Source: Planctomycetaceae bacterium (GTDB lineage Bacteria > Planctomycetota > Planctomycetia > Pirellulales > Pirellulaceae). From it: 64,000 nt of DNA. The notes under the pieces are model-generated. The model ran no database searches. It saw only the letters and a list, made by a program, of their open reading frames with translations, and was not told the origin of the DNA. Of this stretch, positions 1 to 12,019 are shown piece after piece (positions within the stretch are counted from its first letter, which is position 1; each line of letters opens with the position of its first letter). The DNA is taken from the NCBI GenBank assembly GCA_007694185.1, contig RECD01000270.1:1-64000 (forward strand), read 5' to 3'. The position numbers were made by a program, and so were the translations under genes.

Positions 1-89
1 GTTTCGACCCAGGTCGGCGTTTCGACTGGGTTTCCGGTGATATCAAAGCCGCTCAGGAAGGCGGTTCTTTTGGATATCCGACCGAGCCG

Positions 90-125
90 CTCCTCCTCGT
101 TCCATGCTCACGGAACGAGGAGGGG
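90..125 (-). terminator. stem-loop downstream of katG
   Basis: A perfect 12-bp inverted repeat (CCTCCTCGTTCC at 92-103, GGAACGAGGAGG at 112-123) encloses an 8-nt loop and can extend by two weaker pairs. It lies about 40 bp past the katG stop, so it may end or stabilise the katG transcript. No U-tract follows on either strand, so it is not a classical intrinsic terminator. Confidence 0.4.
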
Positions 126-166
126 AACATCCACCCGTCGGCGCGTTTGCGTCGACGAACCGGTGC

Positions 167-2650
<2,484 letters not shown>

Positions 2651-2735
2651 TCAACGGGCGATGTGCGGCGGCAAGCGTTTCTGGCTCGCAGCAGGCCAAC
2701 GGAACGCCGCTTCGGGATTGCCGGTCGCTGCCGAA

Positions 2736-2781
2736 GGCCTCATGTCAGTGGGCGGATCGGCCTCATGTCAGTGGGCGGATC
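2736..2781. repeat. 23-bp perfect tandem duplication
   Basis: Two head-to-tail copies (2736-2758 and 2759-2781) of a 23-bp unit that starts GGCCTCATGTCAGTGG and ends CGGATC. They are followed by GGCC, the beginning of a third copy. The repeat lies about 170 bp upstream of the katG start and is not coding. Confidence 0.85.
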
Positions 2782-2992
2782 GGCCCGGGGGTAGAGGCTG
2801 GCAGCGGGGCAAGCCGGAGTGACGGTCCCCCTATTGTACCTATCTGCCAAGTGAGGGCGGATCCTTTTCCCGAACGCCCGGTAGCGGAGGCGGCTTGGAC
2901 GCCGTTGCCTGGCGTGCGTGCCGCCGTCAAGCGGCAGTTGGCAATTAGCCGAGGCTGTTGTTGGTGGCAAGGGTAATCTCGCCGGATCGTCG

Positions 2993-3020
2993 TGCCGAGT
3001 TGCCTCGGCATCCTTTTTCC
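2993..3020 (+). terminator. hairpin with T-rich tail
   Basis: TGCCGAG (2993-2999) and CTCGGCA (3004-3010) form a 7-bp stem with a 4-nt loop, followed by TCCTTTTTCC. It looks like a weak intrinsic terminator on the + strand. There is no + strand gene upstream, so it may instead be the 3' hairpin of the gene ending at 3030. Confidence 0.3.
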
Positions 3021-3029
3021 TTGGCCCAA

Positions 3030-4076
3030 TCAGCCCGGCGGCGGCGGCAAGAGCAGCGGTGCGGACTTGGCAACCAACGTCTGCTGGTAGTGCTTGAGCA
3101 AACCATGAACCGACTGAAATTCGGGACGCGACGCCAGTTGCTGGAACTGAGGATCGGACGCGACCCGTTGGTACCGATCGAGAACCGGTTGCAGCACACC
3201 CGGATCGGGATGTCCGGTTGTCGTTCGCAAGCTTTCCGGCAAGGCCAAGAATGCCTGCCAGGAGGGATCGAGTAGGGCGAAGAATTGCGGCGTCAGTTGG
3301 AGTAATTGGTTTCTGAGCAGATCGGCTTCGGTCGCAGAATCCGGTTGGGCGAGCAGCGGTCGATGTTGGATCGCATTGATTTCGGGCTGAGGCTGCCCAA
3401 CGAAACTGACGACCATTTGAGTCAATCTTGCCGCGGATGGCGGGACCACGGGAGGTTGCCCTGGCATGCCGCTTTGGTAGAAGGCGTTTGTGGCCAGGGA
3501 ATCCACTTGAATGACCGAACCGTCGATCGCCAGTCCGGCGAACAGGCCCCGACTGCGGGCATAGGAGAAAATTTCCGCCTGCAGCCTTCCGTCGGTAGCG
3601 ACTGCCCCCTGTCGACCGAGCGGCCCGGCCGCGACCGAGGCGTCGGCGCCCAGGGTCAGCTTTCCCGATAACAGCCCTTCAATGCTTCGTGGCGTTCGAA
3701 AAACCAGCAGAATGTCGGAGGACTGGACGCCGACCTGCCAGCCGATGTTACCGCCGGACAGTGTGATGAACACGGGAGCGCGCCAGGACCCGTCGGGTTC
3801 TCGGACAAACAGCAAACCGCGTCCGTGACGTGCGCCGACAATGAAGCCGCCCCGAATCACGTTCGGAATGATCGCCACTCCATGCGCGTTTTCGAGCATG
3901 GCCTGCGGGACACCATTCATTGGCGATGCCATCACCTGAGACAGCACTTGGGTCGCCGACAGGACCGTCGCCTCCTCCGCGGACTGTGCGGATGCCGTGC
4001 GGCCGCCGGAGAGGCCGATGGTCAGTACCAAGCCGACGAACACACGCGACAATCGAGCCAAGCAGGGCGAGATCAT
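3030..4076 (-). CDS. secreted SYLF-domain (Ysc84-like) protein
   Basis: The start at 4076 gives 348 residues with a signal peptide ending near TASAQS. A longer upstream reading of the frame has no family-like sequence. A SYLF/Ysc84 domain follows over about residues 40-200. It shows the typical run of a helix, then GVAIIPNV, GGFIVGARHGRG, and a GGNIGWQVG beta segment with LLVFRT. SYLF domains bind lipid or phosphoinositide in eukaryotes; bacterial members are envelope proteins of unknown function. The C-terminal part is helical and Pro-rich, ending in a run of prolines. It stands alone, transcribed away from the symporter gene at 4579. Confidence 0.85.
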   Translation of the reverse strand: MISPCLARLSRVFVGLVLTIGLSGGRTASAQSAEEATVLSATQVLSQVMASPMNGVPQAMLENAHGVAIIPNVIRGGFIVGARHGRGLLFVREPDGSWRAPVFITLSGGNIGWQVGVQSSDILLVFRTPRSIEGLLSGKLTLGADASVAAGPLGRQGAVATDGRLQAEIFSYARSRGLFAGLAIDGSVIQVDSLATNAFYQSGMPGQPPVVPPSAARLTQMVVSFVGQPQPEINAIQHRPLLAQPDSATEADLLRNQLLQLTPQFFALLDPSWQAFLALPESLRTTTGHPDPGVLQPVLDRYQRVASDPQFQQLASRPEFQSVHGLLKHYQQTLVAKSAPLLLPPPPG

Positions 4077-4578
4077 GATCAGGGAATCCTTTTCCGAAAA
4101 TGAAAAATCGCCGAGCGACATCCAGGAACACGAACAGACGTGCCCACCGGAATCGATCACCGCTCGGGCCCGTGTCGAAGCCAGCCGAACCTGCCCACCA
4201 AATGGGCAACCCAGCAGACAGGCCATGACGGGCCACAGACAAGAGAAGGTCAGAGGGCGATTTACAAGTCGACCACACCCATGCCGTTGGCACGCCGTCT
4301 TGCGGAGGGTATCCGAATGCCCGGTAGGAAACAAGCTCGATCGCCTCACCCGAAAACAGAAAAACAGAAGCACAAAACGGAGAGCGGGGCCCGCTTTCGG
4401 CGGTTATGCTCGAGTCGGTGCGGATCTGTTAAATTGCCGATCGACCGGGCCGACCCGGCGTGAAACCGGATTCACGGCCACCGCCGCACGGCGTCCCGAC
4501 CGCGCTGGGCTTGCCATCCTTGCCGCACGTTCAAGCAGTCTTCCCCACGCTCGGCGATCCGACGTCGAAAGGGCTCTC

Positions 4579-6258
4579 ATGCTGATCGCCGCCACGAATG
4601 TTCTGACCTTTCCCGACTATGCCGTCATCCTCGTCTACCTGTTGATCACGCTCGGGATCGGACTGGCGATCGGTTGGCGGCTAAAAACGGGAGCCGACTT
4701 CTTTTTGGGCGGCCGACGTCTGCCCTGGTGGGCGGTCGGGATGTCGCTGGTTGCGACCGACATCGGCGGCACCGACATCATCGGCGTCGGTGGTGCCGCT
4801 TATTCATACGGTCTGGCGGTCGCCAACTTCGAATGGATCGGCTGTGTCCCGGCCATGATCGTTGGCGCGTTCGTGTTCATCCCATTTTTCTACCGCTCCG
4901 GCGTGTACACGGTCCCGGAATTTTTGGAACGACGCTACAACGCCGGAGTCCGCTCCGTGACCGCCGCTTGCTGGCTGATCTTCATGGCCTGCAACCTGGG
5001 GATCATGCTGCTGGCCTCCGCCAAAATGATGTCAGCGGTCTTCGGCTGGAACGCGGAAGCGTGCATCATCGGAACGGCCCTGTTGGTTGGCGGCTACACG
5101 TTCGTGGGCGGCATGGCGGCGGTCGTTTATACGGACACGCTGCAATGCGCGGTGATGATCTTCGGTTGCTTGCTGATCCTCGTCCTCGGAATCGTCCGAG
5201 TCGGTGGGATCGGGGAGTTGCGGGAGCGATTGCGCGAGGTGGAGAACCGCGAAGCGAGCATCGTGGCAGGCGTCTCGGCAGACGCTTCCCTCCCGCTGCC
5301 GCAGCAGGCGACTCGCGGTTCCGACCCGGCGCCGATCGATCCCCCGTCACGAACCTCCTTGATCCTGCCGGTCGACACGCAAACCCCTTTCCCGTGGCCG
5401 GGGATCCTGTTCGGGCTGACGCTGATCCTTAGCCCGGCCTACTGGATTGGCAACCAAGCGATCGTGCAACGCTCGTTGAGTGCCCGCAGCGAGTTCGAAG
5501 CGAAGGCGTCGTACGTCTGGGGGGCGTTGCTCAAGAATCTGATTCCGCTGATCGTTGCCATTCCCGGATTGATCGCCTTGGCCTTGATCCCCGACCTCCG
5601 CGACGGCGACGCGGCGATCCCCCGACTGGTGGGCGAGCTCCTGCCGGCAGGTTTGCGGGGCCTATTTGTCGCCGCGTTTTTAGCCGCCCTGATGTCGAGC
5701 ATCGACTCCTATCTCAACTCCGCAGCCACGATCGTCTCGCATGACCTGTACAAGCGGTTCATTCGCCCCGACGTTTCTGACGAAAGTCTGCTGCGAATCG
5801 GCCGCGGTACGACCGTCGCGTTGGGCGTCTGGGCACTCGTCTTCGCCTTGCTGTTGACGCGAATGAGTGAGCAATCGGGGATCTATGCGATTTTTCAAAC
5901 CCTGATGGCTTTCTTTCAAGGGCCGACTTTCGCCGTCCTGTTGCTGGGGATTTTGTGGTACCGCGCCACGGGCAAAGCCGCTCTGATCGCTCTGCTGTGC
6001 GGGATCTCGACAGCGATTTCCTTGTACGCGTTGAATCAACCCGCAGTTTTTCGGACGCTCGGATGGGAGCCGTTGTTTCGGATCCAAGACCCGTTCCTGT
6101 ATTTCTCGATCTGGTCATTTCTGGTCACCGCCACGGTGCTGGTCACGATCAGTCTGCTGAGTCCACCCGACCCGCCCGAGAAACTTCGCTACGTCTTCCG
6201 TTTCGACTCGCGGGGCCGAAACGCCTCGTCCCGCGCGGCTTCGGGAGAATCCTCATGA
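4579..6258 (+). CDS. sodium:solute symporter (SSS family)
   Basis: A 559-residue inner-membrane transporter of the SSS/SGLT family (TC 2.A.21), expected to couple Na+ entry to uptake of an organic solute that cannot be named from sequence. About 13 hydrophobic segments are visible. The family's early signature is present: DYAVILVYLL, then the FFLGGRRLPWWAVGMS stretch and the GTDIIGVGG segment. A hydrophilic loop of about 70 residues follows the sixth segment. The ATG at 4579 was chosen because family similarity begins there, although the frame is open about 190 codons further upstream. The stop overlaps the next gene by 4 bp (ATGA), so the two are probably translated together. Confidence 0.92.
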   Translation: MLIAATNVLTFPDYAVILVYLLITLGIGLAIGWRLKTGADFFLGGRRLPWWAVGMSLVATDIGGTDIIGVGGAAYSYGLAVANFEWIGCVPAMIVGAFVFIPFFYRSGVYTVPEFLERRYNAGVRSVTAACWLIFMACNLGIMLLASAKMMSAVFGWNAEACIIGTALLVGGYTFVGGMAAVVYTDTLQCAVMIFGCLLILVLGIVRVGGIGELRERLREVENREASIVAGVSADASLPLPQQATRGSDPAPIDPPSRTSLILPVDTQTPFPWPGILFGLTLILSPAYWIGNQAIVQRSLSARSEFEAKASYVWGALLKNLIPLIVAIPGLIALALIPDLRDGDAAIPRLVGELLPAGLRGLFVAAFLAALMSSIDSYLNSAATIVSHDLYKRFIRPDVSDESLLRIGRGTTVALGVWALVFALLLTRMSEQSGIYAIFQTLMAFFQGPTFAVLLLGILWYRATGKAALIALLCGISTAISLYALNQPAVFRTLGWEPLFRIQDPFLYFSIWSFLVTATVLVTISLLSPPDPPEKLRYVFRFDSRGRNASSRAASGESS

Positions 6259-6488
6259 CACCGCTCCATGCCTTCGGCGATGCCCTGCGTGAAGGGTTGC
6301 TGGCGATCCCGTTGTCGGCGGTTCGTGGGCTGTTTGTCGCCCTACTCGTCGGCTTGCTGATTTGGGTCTTATGGCTGCCCGCAAAGGCGACTCAGCCCCC
6401 CGGCGGCGCTAAGCGATTCGATGAAAACCTGAAGTGGGGTGCCGCGATCGCGATCCTCATTCAGATCATGATTTATTCGTTGCTGTAG
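6255..6488 (+). CDS. small membrane protein coupled to the SSS symporter
   Basis: A 77-residue protein whose ATG overlaps the symporter stop codon. It has two predicted transmembrane helices, around residues 22-43 and 61-77. A polar loop (KRFDENLKWG) joins them. No family is recognised. The 4-bp overlap, the two-helix topology and the isolation of the pair suggest an accessory subunit of the symporter, as seen for small partner proteins of some SSS transporters. That role is inference. Confidence 0.75.
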   Translation: MTPLHAFGDALREGLLAIPLSAVRGLFVALLVGLLIWVLWLPAKATQPPGGAKRFDENLKWGAAIAILIQIMIYSLL

Positions 6489-6749
6489 CCGATTCCCGCC
6501 ATCGGCCCTGCCGGCGAGGGCGGATGAGGCGGGACAAAGAGGGCGACGGACCAAGCCATGACGCTTCGTCCGCGACACCGGACAAACCAGCCGGGTTGAC
6601 ATGGCCATCGGGCCGAGACGCTTGCCGCGACATGTGGCTTGTCCTGGGCGGTAGAATCGACGGAACTGGAAATCGAAGCCGGCCCACGATTCAAGTGGCG
6701 GTTGCCGGGCGAAACCAAGTTCGAACTCGATACGCTGGAGAAACGTCGT

Positions 6750-7025
6750 ATGTCAGAGGCTAAATCCGCTCTTGAAACACTCATGGGCGAACTGAAACGG
6801 CAACGGGACGAATTGCGATTGCAAATGCACTTGGCCGGGATGGAAGCTCGTGCTGAGTACGATCGCTTGTCGCAGAAATGCGACCAATTGAGTGACCATT
6901 ACGAGCCGGTGACGAAAGCGGTCTCCGAAACTTCCCACAACTCCGTCGACGCACTTCGACTGCTAGCTGACGAACTCAAGCTCGGCTTTCAACGCGTGAG
7001 CAAAGCGTTGACCGAGGATAAATGA
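6750..7025 (+). CDS. small coiled-coil protein
   Basis: A 91-residue, highly charged, helical protein. Residues 5-45 (SALETLMGELKRQRDELRLQ and onward) have heptad-like Leu/Met/Ile spacing typical of a coiled coil. A second helix covers the C-terminal third. The ATG at 6750 is preceded by GGAG about 9 nt upstream. There is no signal peptide or membrane segment. No family name is assigned. Confidence 0.7.
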   Translation: MSEAKSALETLMGELKRQRDELRLQMHLAGMEARAEYDRLSQKCDQLSDHYEPVTKAVSETSHNSVDALRLLADELKLGFQRVSKALTEDK

Positions 7026-7247
7026 ATCACGTCCTCGACCGGTTGATCGCCCTGACGCTCGCCTGTCGGCCGAACAGGACATGGGGGGCCTTCGGGATCT
7101 CCACTCCGACCATATCCTTTCGCAATCGGTGAAATTCCTAGTCCATCTGTCGGTGGGCAACGTCCAAGTAGCGAGTGCGTTTTCCCGTTCGGATGCGGCC
7201 GCGTACGGGGAGCGTGAACGACTGCCCAATCGGCGTTCCAAAAGTCC

Positions 7248-8984
7248 TCAATAGCCGAGTGCGATCCCGTCCTTGCGGGACTCCGTGCCGCCCTGCAATA
7301 CGCCCGTTTCCGGATCGATCAGGATCCCTTGATAGCCGCCGAAGCTGCCTCCGCGAGCCTGGCGGATGCGGTGCCCCTTGGCTTCTAGTGCCGCCACGGT
7401 TTCAGCCGAGATTCCCGGTTCGACCAACACCGTCCCCCCGCCGTCAGCCGCCACTCCGGTCGGCGTGGCGCTGCCGATGTGCTGGATTCGCGCGGCGTCG
7501 CCGGCCGCTTGGACGTTCATGCCAAAGTCGATCAGGTTTGCCAGAATCTGCACGTGCCCCTGCGGTTGCATGTCTCCCCCCATCACCCCGAAACAAAACC
7601 AGGGGCGGCCTTCACGCGTCACCATCGCGGGAATGATGGTATGAAAAGGACGCTTTTTCGGCTCCAGCCGATTCAGGTGCCCGTCGTCCAGGGCGAACAA
7701 TGCCCCGCGATTCTGCATCACGAATCCGACATCTCCGGGGACCTCTTTCGATCCGAATCCGTAATAGATGCTCTGGATCAAGGAACAGCAGTTCCGGTCG
7801 CTGTCGACGACGGTCAAGTAGACCGTGTCGCCGTGAGACAAGCGGGGGTCTCCGGCCGGCACGTCGTCGGCCGCCCGGTCGAGCCGAATTCGGGCCGCTT
7901 GTCGTTGAGCGTACTCCTTTGAAATCAGCTCCGCGATCGGCAAGCGGTTGAAGTCCGGGTCGGAGTAGAACTTTGCCCGATCGGCGAAGGCCAACTTCTT
8001 GGCTTCGATCAGCAGGTGCAAGTAGTCCGGATGGTTGGGGCCGAGCGACTTCAGGTCATGCCGTTCGAGCAGGTTCAACATCTGTAGCGCGGCGATTCCC
8101 TGGCCGTTGGGCGGCAACTCCCAAACCTCGTGCCCGCGATAATCGGTCATCACCGGATCGGTCCAGTCCGATCGGTGTTCGGCGAAATCTGCAAGCGACA
8201 AGTAGCCGCCGTGTTGCCGGCTGTAGTCGACGATCCGTCGGGCGATCTCGCCGTGGTAAAATGCGTCCGCCCCGTCGCTGGCGATCGCTCGGTAGCTAGC
8301 CGCTAAGCGTGGGTTCGCAAAAATTTCGCCCGCCCGTGGTGCCTGCCCGTCCAAAAGATAGGTCGCCACAGAATCGGGGTATTGGCTCAGCGACTCCTCG
8401 CCAGCCTTCCAATAACCCGCGATGACTTCGCTGACCGGAAACCCCGCTTCCGCCGTTTCGATCGAGGCGGCGAGCAGTTCTGCCAACGGCTTGCTGCCGA
8501 ATCGCCGGCTGAGTTCGCTCCAACCGTCGACGCAACCGGGAACGCTCCATGACAAAATGCCGATATCAGGAATCTGCTCCAGACCCTGATCGGCAAACAC
8601 CTGACGGTTCAACGCGGCGGGGCTCCGTCCGCTGGCGTTCAGGCCGTGGATCTGCTGCGTCTTGTTGTCCCAGTAGATGCAAAACAGATCACCGCCGATG
8701 CCACAACTCATCGGCTCGACCACGCCCAACATCGCGTTGGCAGCGATCGCCGCATCGACAGCATTCCCGCCCGCACGGAGCACATCCAAACCGGCCTGCA
8801 CGGCCGTCGGGTGGCTGGTCGCGACCATTCCTTCACGGGCGTAGGCGATGCTGCGTCCTTGGTGGGCCTCCCCGGCCGGCCGATCAAAACCGCCGGGTTG
8901 TGTCGTGCCGTCGTCTGCGAAAGCGAGGGTCATGGCAGAAACCATGGTGCAGAGTGCCATCCCGATCGGAGCTAGGCGGGGCAT
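7248..8984 (-). CDS. ggt: gamma-glutamyltransferase, exported
   Basis: A 578-residue precursor of an N-terminal nucleophile hydrolase that cleaves or transfers the gamma-glutamyl group of glutathione. A signal peptide covers about residues 1-24 (start at 8984, before MPRLAPIGM). The large-subunit fold follows, with GLDVLRAGGNAVDAAIA and the CGIGGDLF motif. The autoprocessing and catalytic Thr lies in the GDTVYLTVVD motif near residue 385. The small subunit contains GVMGGDMQPQGH, typical of GGT-like proteins. The location should be periplasmic. Glutathione, cephalosporin acylase-like or other gamma-glutamyl substrates cannot be separated by eye. Confidence 0.92.
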   Translation of the reverse strand: MPRLAPIGMALCTMVSAMTLAFADDGTTQPGGFDRPAGEAHQGRSIAYAREGMVATSHPTAVQAGLDVLRAGGNAVDAAIAANAMLGVVEPMSCGIGGDLFCIYWDNKTQQIHGLNASGRSPAALNRQVFADQGLEQIPDIGILSWSVPGCVDGWSELSRRFGSKPLAELLAASIETAEAGFPVSEVIAGYWKAGEESLSQYPDSVATYLLDGQAPRAGEIFANPRLAASYRAIASDGADAFYHGEIARRIVDYSRQHGGYLSLADFAEHRSDWTDPVMTDYRGHEVWELPPNGQGIAALQMLNLLERHDLKSLGPNHPDYLHLLIEAKKLAFADRAKFYSDPDFNRLPIAELISKEYAQRQAARIRLDRAADDVPAGDPRLSHGDTVYLTVVDSDRNCCSLIQSIYYGFGSKEVPGDVGFVMQNRGALFALDDGHLNRLEPKKRPFHTIIPAMVTREGRPWFCFGVMGGDMQPQGHVQILANLIDFGMNVQAAGDAARIQHIGSATPTGVAADGGGTVLVEPGISAETVAALEAKGHRIRQARGGSFGGYQGILIDPETGVLQGGTESRKDGIALGY

Positions 8985-9213
8985 CGGATCGTCTCGGTGG
9001 AGGTCTGGAATTCGGAAAAAACAGGTCTTTCGGGCTCCCAGGCGGAATCCCGATATCGCTGAGGATAAGACGGACAATGTTCGCCTAGGCCGTCGAAGCC
9101 CGGTGCGACGAGGGAACAAGCCACAAGGCGTTCAGTCTCGTGGTCGGTACGTCGGACTTGGCAAAATCGACGCCGCTCAGGCCGTAGCCTAAACGTCCGA
9201 TGCTACCGTCAGC

Positions 9214-9966
9214 TTACTGTGAAAGCTCCGCCAACCGAACGTTCTTGAACTCTGCCCACATCGGCTTACCGGCGTGCAATTGGAAGGCCAGTACACCCTC
9301 CGACAGGGCTCGCTCCGGATCGTTGTCGGTGAAGTCGAGGATCAGACGGCCGTTCAGATAATGCAGGATCCGATTGCCGCGCGCGATGATCGCCACATCG
9401 TTCCAATCGTCGAGCCGGAACAGTTCTTGGAAACCGGCTTCGTCGATCAGGTCGGACCGCAGCACCTTCTTGCCGTCGCTGTCCCAAGTCGCGACCTCGC
9501 CGACCAAACAGATCCGCCCGCGGCGACCGCCTTCGTCGTAAATGAAGGCCGAGACGTTGGGGAATTTGTTTTCATTCCGAACTTCGTGCTGATACCCGCG
9601 AACCACCCATGCGTTGCGGACGTTCCCGTCGGTGATGTGCTTGGAGCGATACTGGATGCCTGAATTATTCACCGCGTTGCAGCGAAACGAGAGCCGGAAA
9701 TCGAAGTCTTTGGGGTTACCGCCCTGCCAGATCAAGAAGGTGTTTCCCATCGCGGGCTTGTCTTCGGTCGTCTCGCCTCGGATCACGCCGTCTCTGACGC
9801 TCCACAAACGCGGGTCACCGTCCCACCCTGACAAGTCTTTGCCGTTGAACAGCGACTTCATCCCGGCCGGCTCCGCGGGCACCGTGGAAGGGGCTTCCTC
9901 AGCGAGCACGGCAGGGCCGACTAGCAAGCCGACCAAAAGCAAAACGTTGAATGAGAAGCGAGGCAT
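9214..9966 (-). CDS. DUF1080 (3-keto-disaccharide hydrolase-like) secreted protein
   Basis: A 250-residue protein with a signal peptide (MPRFSFNVLLLVGLLVGPAV, cleavage near VLAEE). It is a single DUF1080 domain with the family hallmarks: SLFNGKDLSGWDGDPRLWSV near the start, FDFRLSFRCNAVNNSGIQYR in the middle, and GVLAFQLHAGKPMWAEFKNV at the end. This is a concanavalin-like beta sandwich that planctomycetes carry in many copies. Some members hydrolyse 3-keto-glycosides. It is separated by about 200 bp from the ceramidase-like gene on the same strand. Confidence 0.93.
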   Translation of the reverse strand: MPRFSFNVLLLVGLLVGPAVLAEEAPSTVPAEPAGMKSLFNGKDLSGWDGDPRLWSVRDGVIRGETTEDKPAMGNTFLIWQGGNPKDFDFRLSFRCNAVNNSGIQYRSKHITDGNVRNAWVVRGYQHEVRNENKFPNVSAFIYDEGGRRGRICLVGEVATWDSDGKKVLRSDLIDEAGFQELFRLDDWNDVAIIARGNRILHYLNGRLILDFTDNDPERALSEGVLAFQLHAGKPMWAEFKNVRLAELSQ

Positions 9967-10170
9967 GGGCGGTCTCCGTGGGTTCGTTTGAGAGGCGATG
10001 TTGATGGGAATCTGCGCCGGGGGATCGTCAGCGTCAGGATAGTCCATGCCGCGGGTCGCGTCACCGTCCGCACTTGATCAGGCGAATCACCCGTCGACGG
10101 GCGGTCAGGCACCCATTCGGCCGTCAAGGTTCGGGCCCGGCGATCGGATTGCTGCACTCGTGGGCCCGCG

Positions 10171-11736
10171 TCACAGTCGGTTCAGCAACTCGACGACCTT
10201 CGTTTCGTAGATCGCCTGCCACTGCGGCGCCAGCAGGCAATCGCTGTCTTCTTGCGCGTTGCCGATATTCGCCATCTGCTCCGCCGTCGGGCAGTAGTAG
10301 ATGTAGCCGTTCGTGTAGCCCGCGACGAAGGTCGGCTGATGCGGCGACAGCCGTTTCACGTTCAGGCCGATCTCGACCGTCAGCTCGCCGGGAAAGCTGG
10401 TCAGCACAAAGTCGCCGACACGAATCGCCATCAGTTCTACGTCGATCGTCCGTTTGCCGGCCGCGACCAAACTGGCGTGATGTTTCTTCAACAGTGCCAA
10501 GTTCGTTTGCAGACGGGTCAATTCTTCCATCACAAGAACGTTACGTGCGTACGCCTGCAATTGGCGGCGGTTCTCCGCATCGAGAACCGCCAATTCCTCG
10601 CGGCCGAGCGCTTGTTCGTGCAGGTACCGATGAGCCGGTCCCGACGGAAACTCGCGGGCCAATTCGTACCTGGCTTGCAATTGGAGAAACGTTTTGAAAT
10701 CGAGCGTCGTCCCACGCAGCGATCCCAGCAACCGTTGCTGCTCCGCCTCCATCGTAAAGATTCGCTGCGAAGAATCGATTCTGGGCAATGTGAGCGTTTC
10801 GTTGATGACCGCTAGCCGTTGGGCATCGCGACACTCGATCGCTCGGACCGCTTTCAATACGCTCAGTCCGAGCAGGTTACCGAGCGGTTCGGCGCTCCGC
10901 GGCCGATCGACGACCTTGTAGTGGGCGGGGTTGATGTCCCCCCCACAGCCCTGAACAAATAGGGCGAGCGCCCCCGAACCGAGGTTCTCCTCGATGACCT
11001 GTGACGCGAATCCGGTGATGTCTGCCGTGTTGCCACCACCGGGGACACCTTGGATCGGATGGCAGGCGAAGTTGTAGACGACCGCCAACGGCGTGCCGTC
11101 TTGGCGATCGATCCTCAGCACGCCGATTTGGGGATCGATCTTACCGACTTCGGCAACCTCATCATCCGGCGGCAACGAGTAGGCGTGGCGGACGTCGATG
11201 GTTCGTCCGCTCTTCAACAGCAGTCGTCGGTTTTCCATGATCCGATCCTCGTGACCGATCCCGGACCCCACGAGGACCGGTTCCAAGTCCTGTGCCGCAG
11301 CGTGAACTGCTTCCACCGTCAGGTCGGCGATATCTGTGCGGACGATCCCATGACAGTGGCTGGCATTGACGAACACGTTCTCAGAGGGGATTCCGAGTTC
11401 CGCTTGCAAGCGATCGCGTACTGTCGCGAGGTAGTCGTTCCCGATCCGGCCGATCTCGCCGATCGCCACGGCATCGACGGTGATCATCACCAACGTTTCG
11501 GCATCCGACCGCAACACCAGCGCCTTCGCGTACAGCGGGTCATTCACCGGCCCGGCCTCGCGATCGGTAATGTCGACCTTCGCGACCCCGGCACGCAATT
11601 CCGCCGCCTCGCAATGGTGACCGCCCCAAACGAAGCAGCCTAGGAGAATCGGGATCAGAGCGAGCGAGCAACTCGATTTCGCCGGATCGATTGCGCGTGC
11701 CCGAATAGTCGGGAAGCATTGTGAGGAATCGAACAT
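10171..11736 (-). CDS. neutral/alkaline ceramidase-like exported protein
   Basis: A 521-residue protein beginning with a long signal region (hydrophobic LALIPILLGCFVWGG around residues 25-40). It is followed by the neutral/alkaline non-lysosomal ceramidase N-terminal fold, RAGVAKVDITDREAGPVNDP. The metal and active-site regions NASHCHGIVRTD, NFACHPIQGVPGG and FVQGCGGDINPAHY are present. Planctomycetes carry many paralogues of this domain. Their substrates are mostly unknown, so amide hydrolysis of ceramide itself is not asserted. The start was set at 11736 ahead of the hydrophobic segment; no strong ribosome binding site is visible. Confidence 0.85.
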   Translation of the reverse strand: MFDSSQCFPTIRARAIDPAKSSCSLALIPILLGCFVWGGHHCEAAELRAGVAKVDITDREAGPVNDPLYAKALVLRSDAETLVMITVDAVAIGEIGRIGNDYLATVRDRLQAELGIPSENVFVNASHCHGIVRTDIADLTVEAVHAAAQDLEPVLVGSGIGHEDRIMENRRLLLKSGRTIDVRHAYSLPPDDEVAEVGKIDPQIGVLRIDRQDGTPLAVVYNFACHPIQGVPGGGNTADITGFASQVIEENLGSGALALFVQGCGGDINPAHYKVVDRPRSAEPLGNLLGLSVLKAVRAIECRDAQRLAVINETLTLPRIDSSQRIFTMEAEQQRLLGSLRGTTLDFKTFLQLQARYELAREFPSGPAHRYLHEQALGREELAVLDAENRRQLQAYARNVLVMEELTRLQTNLALLKKHHASLVAAGKRTIDVELMAIRVGDFVLTSFPGELTVEIGLNVKRLSPHQPTFVAGYTNGYIYYCPTAEQMANIGNAQEDSDCLLAPQWQAIYETKVVELLNRL

Positions 11737-12019
11737 CAAGTCGGCTACCGGAGAGAGTGGGTGGGAAGGATGATCGCGGCCGGTCGGGGCGGAGGGGCGA
11801 TCACTGTGACGCGAACGGTACCGCTCCATCTTAACCTGCGGTCCGGCACCTCGGCATTCGAGGCCTCGCTGTGCGGGGTGAACAGGCGACTTCGCAAGTT
11901 GTCCGCAACTCAAGCCGCGTTCGTCGCTCGACCGCAGCGGCAACGTGGCCATGGAAACTTCAACGGCTCGTGGCCGCCAGCGATCAGCGGCGGACGACGT
12001 CGGTGTCCGCCCCCAACGC

